Part shown: one piece after another, positions 26,543 through 35,782 of the stretch
Layout of the letters: each line of letters opens with the position of its first letter
Position numbering within the stretch: position 1 is the stretch's first letter
DNA from: CAWKDG01 sp963848355
GTDB lineage: Bacteria > Actinomycetota > Acidimicrobiia > Acidimicrobiales > UBA8190
Direction of reading: 5' to 3'
DNA length: 64,000 bases
Assembly (NCBI GenBank): GCA_963848355.1
Contig: CAWKDG010000012.1
Location: forward strand, 1,426,001 to 1,490,000
Notes under the pieces: model-generated
The model's database searches: none
Seen by the model: only the letters and a program-made list of their open reading frames with translations
What the model was told of the DNA's origin: nothing
Program-made: the position numbers and the translations under genes

Positions 26543-26864
26543 ATGCGATTTCCCGTCGACATCACCAAGATCCAGCTCGTCTGCGGAGGAGAGGCCGAAC
26601 CGTCTCTCGTCTTCGAGACCGGTGAGCAGCGCACCAACCGGAAAGGTGAACCTTTGTTCCAGGTTCAGCTCATGGCCGGAGGCGAAGACCGGCCCATCGT
26701 CATCCCGGTGCAGGACCCCGGTGGAACCGAAAGGGCTCGCCTTCGGGACCCCGGTGCGGGCGGTGGGTCTCACGCTCGTGCCCTGGACGTCTCGCAGCGG
26801 TCCCGGTGGGGGCGTCAACTACGAGGCCGACCGCATCGAGCCCGCCCGTCAGGCGGCCTCGTGA
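26543..26864 (+). CDS. AICE-type conserved small protein (frameshifted)
   Basis: Begins MRFPVDITKIQLVCGGEAEP with AAAGGA upstream. The frame breaks near 26715 at GGACCCCGG; the proper C-terminus is in the +1 frame (LAFGTPVRAVGLTLVPW, then GGGVNYEADRIEPAR) ending at 26864. The joined 107-residue protein matches small conserved proteins found just upstream of transfer genes in actinomycete integrative elements. Its stop overlaps the next GTG. Function unknown. Confidence 0.65.
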
Positions 26865-26998
26865 ACGGGATGGGGAGGCTCTGGCTGCGCTTCGGCGTGG
26901 CCGGAGCCCTCGTCGCCGCTTTCGTCGGGTATCCGTTCGGGGCCGCTGTCGTCACCGGGATCCTGACCCTGCTGGTGAAGATCGAGACCCGGTCATGA
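26861..26998 (+). CDS. small membrane protein of the transfer operon
   Basis: A 45-residue protein with one long hydrophobic segment (FGVAGALVAAFVGYPFGAAV). It starts at GTG 26861 overlapping the previous stop and ends overlapping the next ATG, so it is translated within a coupled operon. Small hydrophobic proteins of this kind (Spd-type in Streptomyces plasmids) accompany the FtsK-like transfer ATPase in plasmid spread. Confidence 0.6.
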   Translation: MNGMGRLWLRFGVAGALVAAFVGYPFGAAVVTGILTLLVKIETRS

Positions 26999-28289
26999 GG
27001 ACCCGCCGCCAGCGGGAGAACCCGATCGACACCGTCTTCCGGATCACCTGGGGCCGACGCATCGAGACAGCCGTGGCCCTGGTGGCCACCGCCGTGCACC
27101 GGGCCCTTCCGCATGTGCCCGATCCCCATCTCCTCCAGCTCTGGATAGCGGTGGGAGCCGGAGCTCTGGTCCTCACTCGTCCGAGCCGCACGTGGCTGGT
27201 GGAGGCCCTCGTCCGGGAACGCACCGAGCGACAGTTCGCCCAGGCCACCGTGGACGTCGGGCTGGACCCGGCGGACATCACCGCCATGCGTCGTGTCCCC
27301 TCGGGCAACCGGCTCACCTTGTGCGATTCCCCCAGGGTCGACGACCGAGGACTACGACAAGGCGTCCGAGGCCCTGGCCGTGTGCTTCCGGTCGAGAGAC
27401 GTCCGGGTGCTGCGGGATCCGGCCAACGCCGGACGGGCCGAGCTCACCATCGTGACCTGCGACCCGTTGGCCGGAGCGGGAACACCGTGGCCCGGCATGG
27501 GGGCCCACCAGACCAACCTGTGGATGCCGGCTGCCCATCGGGGTCGACGAGGACGGCGTCCCCGTGTGGCTCGATCTGGCCGGCCACCACGTGCTCGTCG
27601 GTGGGGAGCCGGGAGCGGGCAAGTCCAACGCCCTGTCCATGATCGTGGCCGCCGCCGCTCTCGATCCGCACGTCGACCTGTGGTGCCTCGACGCCAAGCT
27701 GGTGGAGCTGGCTCCCTGGCGAGAGCTGGCCAAGGCCTTCGTCGGTCCCGACATCGCCGAGGCCACCGTGGCCCTGGGCGTTCTCCAGGCCGAGATGACC
27801 CACCGCTACGAGTGGCTCCTCGAGCAGAAGCTACGCAAGGTCACCCCCGACACCGGTCTCGGTCTCGTCCTCGTGGTCATCGACGAGATGGCCCTCTACA
27901 TCCAGGGCAAAGGCAAGGAACGAGACGAGTTCGCCCTGGGGCTCCGGGACCTGGTGGCCCGGGGGCGGGCGGCCGGCATCGTGGTGGTGGCCGCCACCCA
28001 GAAACCGGCGGCCGACGTGGTGCCCACGGCCGTCCGCGACCTCTTCGGCTACCGCCTGGCCCTGCGCTGCTCGACCAGGGAGGCCTCCGACACCGTGCTC
28101 GGGTCGGGCTGGGCCGCCGCCGGCTACAGCGCCGCCGACATCGATCCGGCCACCCGGGGAGTGGGTCTGCTCCTGGCCGACACCGGTGTGCCCCGACGGC
28201 TGCGCTGCCACCACGTCACCGACGCCGACATCGACACCATCGTCCAAAGGGCCGTTGCGTTGCGCAGTCGTTCCGGGAGCCGGTCATGA
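26995..28289 (+). CDS. FtsK/SpoIIIE-like DNA transfer protein (two frameshifts)
   Basis: ATG 26995 overlaps the upstream stop. The N-terminus has two hydrophobic stretches (TAVALVATAVHRALP, LWIAVGAGALVLT). The frame shifts +1 near 27325 (at a C run) and again near 27540, after which Walker A GGEPGAGKSNAL, Walker B LVLVVIDEMALY and AATQKPAADVVPTAVRDLF are continuous to 28289. The joined protein is about 430 residues, like TraSA/TraB-type ATPases that move double-stranded DNA between mycelia or cells in actinomycete elements. The two indels may be sequence errors. Its stop overlaps the Rep start. Confidence 0.8.
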
Positions 28290-29683
28290 CCGATCTGTTC
28301 ACCGATCCCCGGTTGCCCGAGGCCCTGGCCCGGCTGGCCGCCCCCGGCGGCTACGAAGCCTTCGAGGACCAGGTCCGAGGTGCCCGCTTCTGCCGGCGCC
28401 CGGTGCGGCTCAAAGGATCAGTCGTCCAAACCGGGGCCGACGGAACCACCAACGTGCTCTTCGACTCGGCCAGCCAACCGGACCGGGTGCTGCTGAAAGC
28501 GTGCGGGACCCGACGTCAGACCCTGTGCCCACCGTGCGCCTCGATCTACCGGGGCGACGCCTTCGCCCTGGTGGCGGCGGGGCTGCGCGGTGGCAAGGGC
28601 GTTCCCGAGGAGGTCACGAATCACCCGGCCGTTCTCCTGACCCTCACCGCACCCAGCTTCGGGGTGGTGCACCGGACAACTCGGGACGGGACCTGTCACC
28701 GTTCGGGACCCCGTTGCCCTCACGGCATCGCTCTGCGCTGTGGTCGGCGTCACGCCGAAGGTGATTCCCTCCTCGGCCAAGCGATCTGCCCCCGCTGCTA
28801 CGACTACGACGGCGCAGTGCTTTTCAACGCCAGCGTTTCCGAGCTCTGGCGCCGGACCACCATCTACGCCTTGCGAGCCCTCGGGAACCTGGCCGGGATG
28901 AGTGTGCGGGCCGTGGCTAAGGAGGTTCGTCTCAGCTACGTGAAGGTGGTCGAGTTCCAACGCCGGGGCAGCGTCCACCTCCACGCTCTGGTCCGTCTAG
29001 ACGCCGTCGGAGATGGACTTGCTGCTCCCTCCGAACGATTCAACGCCGAGCTGCTGGCCGTGGCGATGGAGTTGGCAGCCCGGCGAGTCTCGGCACCGTT
29101 GGTCGGAACTCAGAGTCCAACTGCCGGCCGGGTGCGCTGGGGCCGGGAGCTCGACGTGGCCGTCATCACCGACAAAGAGGCCGGCCGACGACGGGCGGCG
29201 GCCTATCTGGCCAAGTACTCCACCAAGTCGACCGTGGACACCGGGGCACTCGACCACCGGCTGAGAGCAGGGGTGCCCGAAGCCCTCGAGCTGCCGGAAC
29301 ATCTCCGGAACCTCGTCGAGAGTGCCTGGCGCCTTGGTGACGCAGGTTGGGGTCAAGAGCTCCGCCTTCGGGCCTGGGCCCACACCGCCGGGTACAGAGG
29401 TCACTGCCTGACCAAGTCGAGACGCTTCTCGACCACCTTTGCGGCGCTGCGGGCCATTCGTCAGGAATGGACGGTGGCCGAGAAGCGGGCCAGTGCACAA
29501 CGGATCGTCGAAGCGGCGACTGAAGATGAGACCGACGGGATCGTCAGCGAATGGATCTTCATGGGCATGGGATATACGACCGCCGGCGATGCCTGGCTGG
29601 CCGAGTCCATCGCCGAGGAGGAACGCCTGGCCCGTCGTTCCGCCTACGAGGAGCATCAGGATGAACTGGCGGAGTGTGGGTGA
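28286..29683 (+). CDS. RepSA-like rolling-circle replication initiator
   Basis: A 465-residue protein. Cys-rich N-terminal zinc motifs are visible (CPPCA at 81-85, RCPH at 143-146, CPRC at 168-171). The HUH metal motif is HLH at 231-233 in GSVHLHALVRLD, and candidate catalytic tyrosines are Y307 and Y311 in YLAKYSTK. This is the architecture of pSAM2 RepSA and related initiators, which nick the element for rolling-circle replication after excision. ATG 28286 overlaps the FtsK stop, and its own stop overlaps the excisionase start (TGATG). Confidence 0.85.
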   Translation: MTDLFTDPRLPEALARLAAPGGYEAFEDQVRGARFCRRPVRLKGSVVQTGADGTTNVLFDSASQPDRVLLKACGTRRQTLCPPCASIYRGDAFALVAAGLRGGKGVPEEVTNHPAVLLTLTAPSFGVVHRTTRDGTCHRSGPRCPHGIALRCGRRHAEGDSLLGQAICPRCYDYDGAVLFNASVSELWRRTTIYALRALGNLAGMSVRAVAKEVRLSYVKVVEFQRRGSVHLHALVRLDAVGDGLAAPSERFNAELLAVAMELAARRVSAPLVGTQSPTAGRVRWGRELDVAVITDKEAGRRRAAAYLAKYSTKSTVDTGALDHRLRAGVPEALELPEHLRNLVESAWRLGDAGWGQELRLRAWAHTAGYRGHCLTKSRRFSTTFAALRAIRQEWTVAEKRASAQRIVEAATEDETDGIVSEWIFMGMGYTTAGDAWLAESIAEEERLARRSAYEEHQDELAECG

Positions 29684-29922
29684 TGGACAAGCTGCTCCTG
29701 ACCGTCGAAGAGGCCGCAGAAGTGCTCTCCTTGGGCCGCACTGTGATCTATGGCCTGATGGCCCAAGGCGTCCTCGAGTCGGTTGTCGTCGGGAGATCCC
29801 GACGGGTCCCCGTCGAGGCCCTCAACCTGTTTGTCCAGGGACTTCCTCGTGACAAGGGCCCAGGTGACACCCATCGGTCAGAATGGGGACCGGGCGATCG
29901 TGCACTGCGCCCTCGTGGTTGA
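29683..29922 (+). CDS. xis: excisionase-type helix-turn-helix protein
   Basis: A 79-residue protein with a MerR-like winged helix typical of actinomycete excisionases: LLTVEEAAEVLSLGRTVIY, then GLMAQGVLESVVVGRSRRVP. It starts at ATG 29683 in a TGATG overlap with rep and lies 60 bp before the integrase. It should bind the att arms and bias the integrase toward excision. Confidence 0.85.
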   Translation: MDKLLLTVEEAAEVLSLGRTVIYGLMAQGVLESVVVGRSRRVPVEALNLFVQGLPRDKGPGDTHRSEWGPGDRALRPRG

Positions 29923-29982
29923 ACCTGCGTCAAGCCGGAAAGTGCGCCGAGGAATGTCGAGCTCCACAACAGGGAGCGGAAT

Positions 29983-31320
29983 ATGAGTGTCAGTTCTCGA
30001 CGCCTGGCCGACGGTCGAACCGTCTATGACGTGCGACGTCGTGACCCCTCCGGACGTCAGTACAAACGTTCGTTCAGGACCAAGAAGGACGCGGAGGACT
30101 TCGCCGCCAACGAACGAGTTGGTCAAGGTCAGGGGACGTGGCTGGACCCACGACAGGGAAAGGTCCTCTTGGGCGAATACGCCACGACGTGGCTGAAGAG
30201 CCGAGTCAACCTACGAACCCGTACCTGGGAACTCTACGAAGGCCAGCTCCGTCGGCACGTACTTCCAGCACTCGGACATCTTGAGATCGGCGCCGTTGCC
30301 AACGCTGAGATCCGATCCTGGTACGCAAGTCTGTTCGACAAGGGACTCTCCCAGTCTTCGTGTGCCAAGACCTACCGATTGCTTCGGACGATCTTCTCGA
30401 CAGCGATCGAGGACGGTCTCATCATGAAGAACCCGTGCACGATCAAGGGTGCCGGAGTGGCCCGCAGTCCCGAGCGCCCGATCGCCACCATTGACCAGGT
30501 CTTTTCGCTGGCCGACGCCATCGACTCCAGGTATCGGCTCGCTGTATTACTAGGGACCTTTGGAGGACTCCGGGTCGGTGAGCTTCTGGCCCTCACTCGG
30601 AAACGGATCGATTTCGAACGCGGCACGGTCGAGGTCGTCGAACAGCTCCAGGAGTTGGCGCAGGGCGGTTACGAGAAAGGTCCCCCGAAGACCGAGGCTG
30701 GGCGCCGGGTGGTCAGCCTGCCTGCCTTCCTCATGGAGGAGCTGGCGGTCCATCTGGCCGAACACGGGGAGTCTGGTCCCGAGGGTCGACTCTTTCGAGG
30801 CGCCGAAGGTGGTCCCCTTCGGCGAGCCGTGCTGTTCCGGGCGTGGAGCGAGGCCAGGGCGACAGTGGGGCTCGAGCACCTTCACTTCCACGACCTTCGC
30901 CACACGGGAAACACCCTGGCGGCGTCCACGGGGGCGAGTACCCGGGAGCTCATGGCCCGGATGGGGCACGCCAGTGCTGAAGCCGCCCTCCGGTATCAGC
31001 ATGCGACCCGGGAGCGGGATGAGGCCATCGCCTCACGACTTGACGAGATGGTTATCAACACCACGAGGCCAGCCGCTGGAGCGACAGCGGCAGGACAATT
31101 CGACTCTGCAACTGGACTGTCTAACGTCACGTCGCTCGAAGAGCACAGGGCAGCGCGTCAACGCGCAATGGCACAGCAGATGCGCCATGAATGCGCCATG
31201 GTTGACGATGCAACAACTGAATTACTGAGCGATGAAGCCCCTGACCAGGACTTCGATGAGAGCGGGCGAAGGGAATCGAACCCTCGTTCTCAGCTTGGGA
31301 AGCTGATGTTCTGCCGCTGA
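29983..31320 (+). CDS. int: tyrosine-family integrase
   Basis: A 445-residue recombinase. An N-terminal AP2-like arm-binding part (residues 1-55) is followed by a SAM-like core-binding domain (about 63-145) and the catalytic domain. Catalytic residues are visible: R197 (GGLRVGEL), K236 (PPKTEAG), H303 and R306 (HDLRHT), H329 (GHASAEA) and Tyr338 (RYQHA). The last 19 residues are encoded on the complement of the tRNA-Gly gene, and the stop lies inside it. The gene tail also contains the right arm-type repeat. Start ATG 29983 has GGGAGCGG upstream. It catalyses integration into and excision from the tRNA. Confidence 0.92.
   Translation: MSVSSRRLADGRTVYDVRRRDPSGRQYKRSFRTKKDAEDFAANERVGQGQGTWLDPRQGKVLLGEYATTWLKSRVNLRTRTWELYEGQLRRHVLPALGHLEIGAVANAEIRSWYASLFDKGLSQSSCAKTYRLLRTIFSTAIEDGLIMKNPCTIKGAGVARSPERPIATIDQVFSLADAIDSRYRLAVLLGTFGGLRVGELLALTRKRIDFERGTVEVVEQLQELAQGGYEKGPPKTEAGRRVVSLPAFLMEELAVHLAEHGESGPEGRLFRGAEGGPLRRAVLFRAWSEARATVGLEHLHFHDLRHTGNTLAASTGASTRELMARMGHASAEAALRYQHATRERDEAIASRLDEMVINTTRPAAGATAAGQFDSATGLSNVTSLEEHRAARQRAMAQQMRHECAMVDDATTELLSDEAPDQDFDESGRRESNPRSQLGKLMFCR
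31179..31200 (+). repeat. right arm-type site (paired ATGCGCCATG)
   Basis: This is an exact 22-bp match to 8638-8659, inside the integrase reading frame about 58 bp from the right att core. Confidence 0.65.
31258..31301 (-). repeat. right attachment site
   Basis: The 44-bp copy of the left att repeat, here part of the intact tRNA-Gly gene and ending in its anticodon loop. Confidence 0.9.
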
Positions 31321-31331
31321 ACTACGCCCGC
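31261..31331 (-). tRNA. tRNA-Gly(CCC)
   Basis: A 71-nt cloverleaf. The acceptor GCGGGCG pairs with CGCCCGC and the D-arm is GTTC/GAAC. The anticodon stem TCAGC/GCTGA encloses loop TTCCCAA (anticodon CCC), the T-loop is TTCGAAT, and the discriminator is T as usual for glycine. No CCA is encoded. It lies 30 bp from dcd and is the integration target of the element. Confidence 0.95.
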
Positions 31332-31351
31332 GAGAGCCGGCCCACACTATC

Positions 31352-31927
31352 GTGCTGCCCGTGGTGCTCTCAGACCGGACCATCCGTGAAGAGCTGGACA
31401 AAGGGCGGATCATCATCGATCCCCTGGGGCCCGGTTGTATCCAGCCGTCGTCGGTCGACCTCCACGTCGACCGCCACTTCCGCCTCTTCCGGAACCACTC
31501 GATGCGGGTCATCGACGTCCGGGAGGACCTGGAGGACCTGACCGAGCTGGTGGAGGTCCCCGACGGCGACGCCCTCATCCTCCACCCCGGGGAATTCGTC
31601 CTGGGGTCGACCCGCGAGCGGGTGTCGCTCCCCGACGATCTGGTGGCCCGCCTCGAGGGGAAGTCGTCGCTCGGCCGCCTGGGCCTGCTCATCCACTCGA
31701 CGGCCGGGTTCGTCGACGCCGGGTGGGACGGGCACCTCACCCTGGAGCTCTCGAACGTGGCCAACCTGCCCATCACCGTCTACCCGGGGATGAAGATCGG
31801 GCAGATCAGCTTCTTGCAGATGACGACGGCGGCCGAGAACCCCTACGGTTCCCAGGGCCTCGGATCGAAGTACCAGGGCCAACGGGGGCCGACCCCCAGC
31901 CGGTATTTCGAGAATTTCCGCAACTGA
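31352..31927 (+). CDS. dcd: dCTP deaminase
   Basis: A 191-residue enzyme of pyrimidine deoxynucleotide synthesis, deaminating dCTP toward dUTP or, in the bifunctional actinobacterial type, dUMP. Family blocks are the start VLSDRTIREEL, the IQPSSVDLHVD strand, LEGKSSLGRLGLLIHSTAG (nucleotide and trimer contacts), FVDAGWDGHLTLELSN with the catalytic Glu, and a C-terminal GSKYQGQRGPTPSRY lid. GTG 31361 or 31364 (start VVLSD) may be truer than 31352. Just outside the element, beside the tRNA. Confidence 0.93.
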   Translation: MLPVVLSDRTIREELDKGRIIIDPLGPGCIQPSSVDLHVDRHFRLFRNHSMRVIDVREDLEDLTELVEVPDGDALILHPGEFVLGSTRERVSLPDDLVARLEGKSSLGRLGLLIHSTAGFVDAGWDGHLTLELSNVANLPITVYPGMKIGQISFLQMTTAAENPYGSQGLGSKYQGQRGPTPSRYFENFRN

Positions 31928-31966
31928 TCAGTACCCCTCGGCTGACCAGACCCCTCAGGAGGAGAC

Positions 31967-34041
31967 GTGCCCGTCAGGATCGCCATCGGGATGGCTGTGA
32001 CCGTCGTCGCCCTCGCCATCGCCGGACACCGGTTCTTCTTCCTCTTCCGTCTGGTCAAGTCGGGGAAGGCCGACGCCGGCCGCTTCCGGGACGTCCCCGC
32101 CCGGATCTGGGCCGAGCTGTCGGAGGTGGCCGGTCAGCGCAAGCTCCTCAAGAAGCCGGTGGCCGGTCTGGCCCACTTCTTCACCATGTGGGGCTTCACC
32201 ATCCTGCTCCTCACGATCATCGAGGCGTACGGGGACCTCTTCTAGAAGACCTTCGCCATCCCCGGGATCGGCCACTGGCCCGCCATCGGGTTCATCGAGG
32301 ACTTCTTCGCCGTCGCCGTCCTCGTCTCCCTGTCGGTCTTCGCCGCCATCCGACTGGTGGATTCCCCCAGCCCGGCGCGAGCGCGGCCTCACGTTTCTAC
32401 GGGTCACACCTCGACGCCGCCTGGGTCACCCTGGCCATGATCGCCTGCGTGATGCTCACCCTCCTCGGGTACCGGGCGGCCCAGACGCGGACGGGTGACT
32501 TCCCCTACGACCACAGCTGGTGGACCTTCGCCTCGCACGGGATCGGTGAGGCGTTCACCTCGGTCGGGCGGGGGACGGCGCTGAACTTAGAGACGACGTT
32601 CCTGATTCTCAACATCGCCTTCATCACAGGCTTCCTCGTCTTCCTGTCCTACTCGAAGCATCTCCATATCTTCCTGGCGCCCATCAACGTGGCCGCCTCG
32701 CGGCGCCCCATCGCCCTCGGACCGCTCTACACGACGCCCGACATGGACATGGAGAACGTCTCCGAGGACACCGTTTTCGGCGCCGGCCACATCGAGGACC
32801 TGAGTTGGAAGCAGCTCCTCGACACCCTCACCTGCACCGAGTGCGGGCGCTGCCAGGACGCCTGTCCGGCGTGGACCACAGGCAAGCCGCTGTCGCCCAA
32901 GCTCCTCATCATGGGGCTGCGCGACAACCTCTTCGAGTCGGCGCCGCGCTTGTTGGGCGGGGGACCGACCGACGGTACCGACGCCGCCACGACGGCGGCC
33001 GAAGTGCCCACGTTGGTGCCGGGGACGATCGACTCCGACGTGCTGTGGTCGTGCCTCACCTGCGGGGCGTGCGTCGAAGCGTGCCCGGTGGACATCGAGC
33101 ACGTCGACACCATCGTCGACATGCGCCGCTACGAGGTGCTGATGGAGTCCAAGTTCCCCCCCGAGGCGGGTCTCATGCTCCGGAACATCGAGAACCAGGG
33201 CGACCCGTGGGGCCTCGGTGCGGCCAAGCGGACCGAATGGACCGACGTCCTCGACTTCGAGGTCCCCGTCATCACCGGGACGATCCCCGACGAGATCGAG
33301 TACCTCTACTGGGTGGGCTGCGCCGGTGCCCTCGACGAGCGGGCCCGTAAGGCCACCCAGGCCACGGCTCGACTCCTCCACCGCGCCGGGGTGAAATTCG
33401 CCATCCTCGGGCCCCGGGAGTCGTGCACCGGCGACCCCGCCCGTCGGCTCGGGAACGAATACCTCTACCAGGAGATGGGCAAGGCCAACATCGTCACCTT
33501 GAACGAAGCGGGGGCCAAGAAGGTGGTGGCCTCCTGCCCCCACTGCTTCAATTCACTGTCGCGGGAGTACCCGGACCTGGGTGGCAACTTCGAGGTGATC
33601 CACCATTCGATGCTCCTCAGTCATCTGATCGAAACGGGCCGACTCACGTCCGGTTCTCTCGACGCCAAGGTCACCTACCACGACCCCTGCTACCTGGGTC
33701 GGCACAACCGGGTCTTCGACGAGCCCCGGCAGGTGCTCGACTCCATCAGCGGAGTGGAGCAGATCGAGATGCGTCGCTGCCGGGAGAAGAGCTTCTGTTG
33801 CGGCGCCGGTGGGGCCCGGATGTGGATGGAGGAGGACATCGGCAAGCGGGTCAACCTGGAGCGGACCGACGAGGCCCTCACCACAGGAGCCGACGTCGTG
33901 TCGACGGCGTGTCCCTACTGCCTGATCATGCTGGACGACGCCGTTCGGGCCCGTCAGCGCGAGGACGACGTCCGGGTCATGGACGTCTCCCAGGTGATGG
34001 AAGCGTCCCTGACCGACCAGACGATAGGAAAAAGCTCTTAG
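31967..34041 (+). CDS. membrane-bound Fe-S oxidoreductase (CCG-domain, interrupted)
   Basis: An electron-transfer protein of the heterodisulfide-reductase-related class found widely in actinobacteria. It has N-terminal membrane helices (MPVRIAIGMAVTVVALAIAG onward). Two 4Fe-4S motifs follow, CTECGRCQDACP and CLTCGACVEACP, then two CCG domains (HDPCYLGRHNRV, FCCGAGGARMW, CPHCF, CPYC). In this sequence a TAG at 32243-32245 interrupts the third helix, and a frameshift near 32370 is needed to join the halves; the uninterrupted part begins about 32380. Both defects are probably base errors. The partner is likely an ETF or quinone system. It is convergent with the cNMP gene by four bases. Confidence 0.8.
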
Positions 34042-34460
34042 TTGAACGCCCTGTTGTCCGCTTCCCGGAGGCGTTCGGACATGGCCACGAGCAGCTTGTG
34101 GGCCAGCGCCGGCATGGCTTCGAGGAGCCCGTTGAAGCGCCGCTGCTCGAGGACGAGCAGGGTCATCTCGGTGTCGGAGATGACGGTGGCCGACCGGGGA
34201 CGGCGGTCGAGGAGGGAGAGCTCGCCGAAGTAGCCGCCCGGCCCCAGGGTGGCGGCCTTGCGCCCGTTGCGTCGGACCGAGGCCGTTCCCTCCACGATGA
34301 AGAAGAACTCGCGACCCACCGACCCCTCCTCGCAGAGGACCTTTCCCGCCGGGACGGTCACCTCGTCGACGGTGCGGCGCAGGGTGCGGAGTTGGCTGGC
34401 CGTCAGGGCCGAGAACAGCCAGATGTTCCCGAGATCGGTGTCTTTCGGTCGCGGCGTCAT
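34038..34460 (-). CDS. cyclic-nucleotide-binding domain protein
   Basis: A 140-residue single cNMP-binding domain. The FSALTASQLRTLRR helix is followed by VPAGKVLCEEGSVGREFFFI and the phosphate-binding cassette GGYFGELSLLDRRPRSATV. No helix-turn-helix follows, so it is not a full CRP regulator. It may be a stand-alone sensor. The first residues read MTPRPKDTD. Confidence 0.88.
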   Translation of the reverse strand: MTPRPKDTDLGNIWLFSALTASQLRTLRRTVDEVTVPAGKVLCEEGSVGREFFFIVEGTASVRRNGRKAATLGPGGYFGELSLLDRRPRSATVISDTEMTLLVLEQRRFNGLLEAMPALAHKLLVAMSERLREADNRAFN

Positions 34461-34546
34461 CCCCGGGAGGCTAGTCAGCCCCTAATGGCGATGCCGGTTG
34501 TCGCCGGGCCGGTTGTCGCCGGAAAGGGCCGCGGTACCCTTTCCGC

Positions 34547-35311
34547 ATGCCGGACGGCCGTGGATCTGACGACAGAGAGGACGGCCCGCCCCGGTTGAGC
34601 CTGTGGCACCGGGTCCTTCTGGCTCTCCCCAGCCTGAGGCGTGACGGGGACAAAGGCCCGCCCATCGAGCGCCTGCGCAACGCCTTGGTGAAGCCGGTCG
34701 AGCCCAGCGCCGCCGCCAAGGCCAAGGCGGCGGACGTGCCCATGACCCTCGAGGAGCTCGAGGCGGCCAACAAGTCCGCCGACGACAAGGAACGGCTCGT
34801 CGGGCTGCTCCTGGCGCCGGTCGCCGCCGCCATCTCCATCATCATCAGCAACGTCAAGATCGCCGGGGCGCGGGCGGCCCTTCTGAGCAACGGCAAGGTC
34901 AACCCCCAGCACCACAACCTGTCGACCTATGACGAGCTGGAGCTGATCTTCCTGGCTCTGGCCGTCCTCATGCTCGGGACGGCCTTTTACCGCAAGCGCC
35001 TCGCCCTCGGGATCGTCATGGCCCTCTTCGGATTGTCGCTCTTCAACCTCCCTCCCTACTGGGGGTTCGGCTTCCCCTACATCCTGGCCGGTGCCTGGCT
35101 CCTGGTCCGGTCCTACCGACTCCAGAGGGACCTGAAAGAGGCGAGGGGCGAAGCACCGTCCCGCTACGGTCCGCCACGCGGCCGCGGGCCGACCGGCCCC
35201 GGACGTGCCCGTCCCAACAAGCGCTACACCCCGCCCAGCCCACCGCGCCGTTCCACGCCGCCGAAGTCCAAGTCCAAGGCGAAGCCCGAGGACGAGAAGC
35301 GGGCCGGCTGA
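34547..35311 (+). CDS. hypothetical membrane protein
   Basis: A 254-residue protein with a polar N-terminus and a helical segment rich in Ala/Lys (SAAAKAKAADVPMTLEELEA). About four hydrophobic segments follow (LLLAPVAAAISIIISNV, LIFLALAVLMLGTAFY, GIVMALFGLSLFNLPP, FPYILAGAWLLV). The C-terminal tail is basic and Pro-rich (PPSPPRRSTPPKSKSKAKPE). Such tails are common in actinobacterial membrane proteins of unknown role. ATG 34547. Confidence 0.7.
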   Translation: MPDGRGSDDREDGPPRLSLWHRVLLALPSLRRDGDKGPPIERLRNALVKPVEPSAAAKAKAADVPMTLEELEAANKSADDKERLVGLLLAPVAAAISIIISNVKIAGARAALLSNGKVNPQHHNLSTYDELELIFLALAVLMLGTAFYRKRLALGIVMALFGLSLFNLPPYWGFGFPYILAGAWLLVRSYRLQRDLKEARGEAPSRYGPPRGRGPTGPGRARPNKRYTPPSPPRRSTPPKSKSKAKPEDEKRAG

Positions 35312-35317
35312 CCACGA

Positions 35318-35782
35318 TCAGCGTCGAGCGGGCCGGCGCCGCGTCCTGGCGGCGGCTCCCACCAGGAGGGCCAGGCCGACGAGGACGACGAGAAGGACCG
35401 TCGGGGCGATGTACACCCTCCACGACGCCTGCTCGGCCGCCAGCATGCGTGCGGTCGTGACGAGGGCGGGGTCACCGGGGACCGAGACTCCCCGGACGAC
35501 CGTCCCCGGAGGGCGCAGGGTGTTGCCCGGAATGTTCTCGTTGTAGCGGCGGCCGTCGAGGGTGAACGACCCCCGGCAGGCGTAGCCGGCGGCGTTGCTG
35601 CCGCTGCCGCCGAGCAGGCCCCGACACCCTGACGACGTGATCGTGACGGCCACGCCGTGGTGGCGCAGCCGGGTGATCTGGCTGTTCTTCTGGGCGCCGG
35701 CCACGAACAGGACGACGATCAGGACGGTCAGGCCGATGAGCAGGAGACCGACGGCGACACGGGCCACGGCCCGGGTGTCCAC
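35318..35782 (-). CDS. hypothetical membrane protein (DUF3592-like)
   Basis: A 154-residue protein with an N-terminal helix (VAVGLLLIGLTVLIVVLFVA) and a C-terminal helix (IAPTVLLVVLVGLALLVGAA). Between them is an outer domain with two cysteines (TITSSGCRGLLGG, GYACRGSFTLDGRRY). The R/ITxLRxHG start and YxxxIPG wording resemble DUF3592-type proteins. It is convergent with the preceding gene. Its 5' side starts the 320-bp amt control region. Confidence 0.6.
   Translation of the reverse strand: MDTRAVARVAVGLLLIGLTVLIVVLFVAGAQKNSQITRLRHHGVAVTITSSGCRGLLGGSGSNAAGYACRGSFTLDGRRYNENIPGNTLRPPGTVVRGVSVPGDPALVTTARMLAAEQASWRVYIAPTVLLVVLVGLALLVGAAARTRRRPARR

Larger units (their letters stand above)
8503..31301 (+). 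mobile_element. AICE-like integrated conjugative element in tRNA-Gly(CCC)
   Basis: A 44-bp exact direct repeat at 8503-8546 and 31258-31301 brackets 22.8 kb. The right copy is the 3' part of an intact tRNA-Gly gene; the left copy is an orphan tRNA fragment. Inside the right end are integrase, excisionase, RepSA-like initiator, FtsK-like transfer ATPase and small membrane genes in the order seen in actinomycete integrative conjugative elements. The left 17 kb is cargo that looks lower in GC by eye. The boundaries rest on the repeats; mobility is inferred, and several core genes carry frameshifts in this sequence. Confidence 0.85.
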
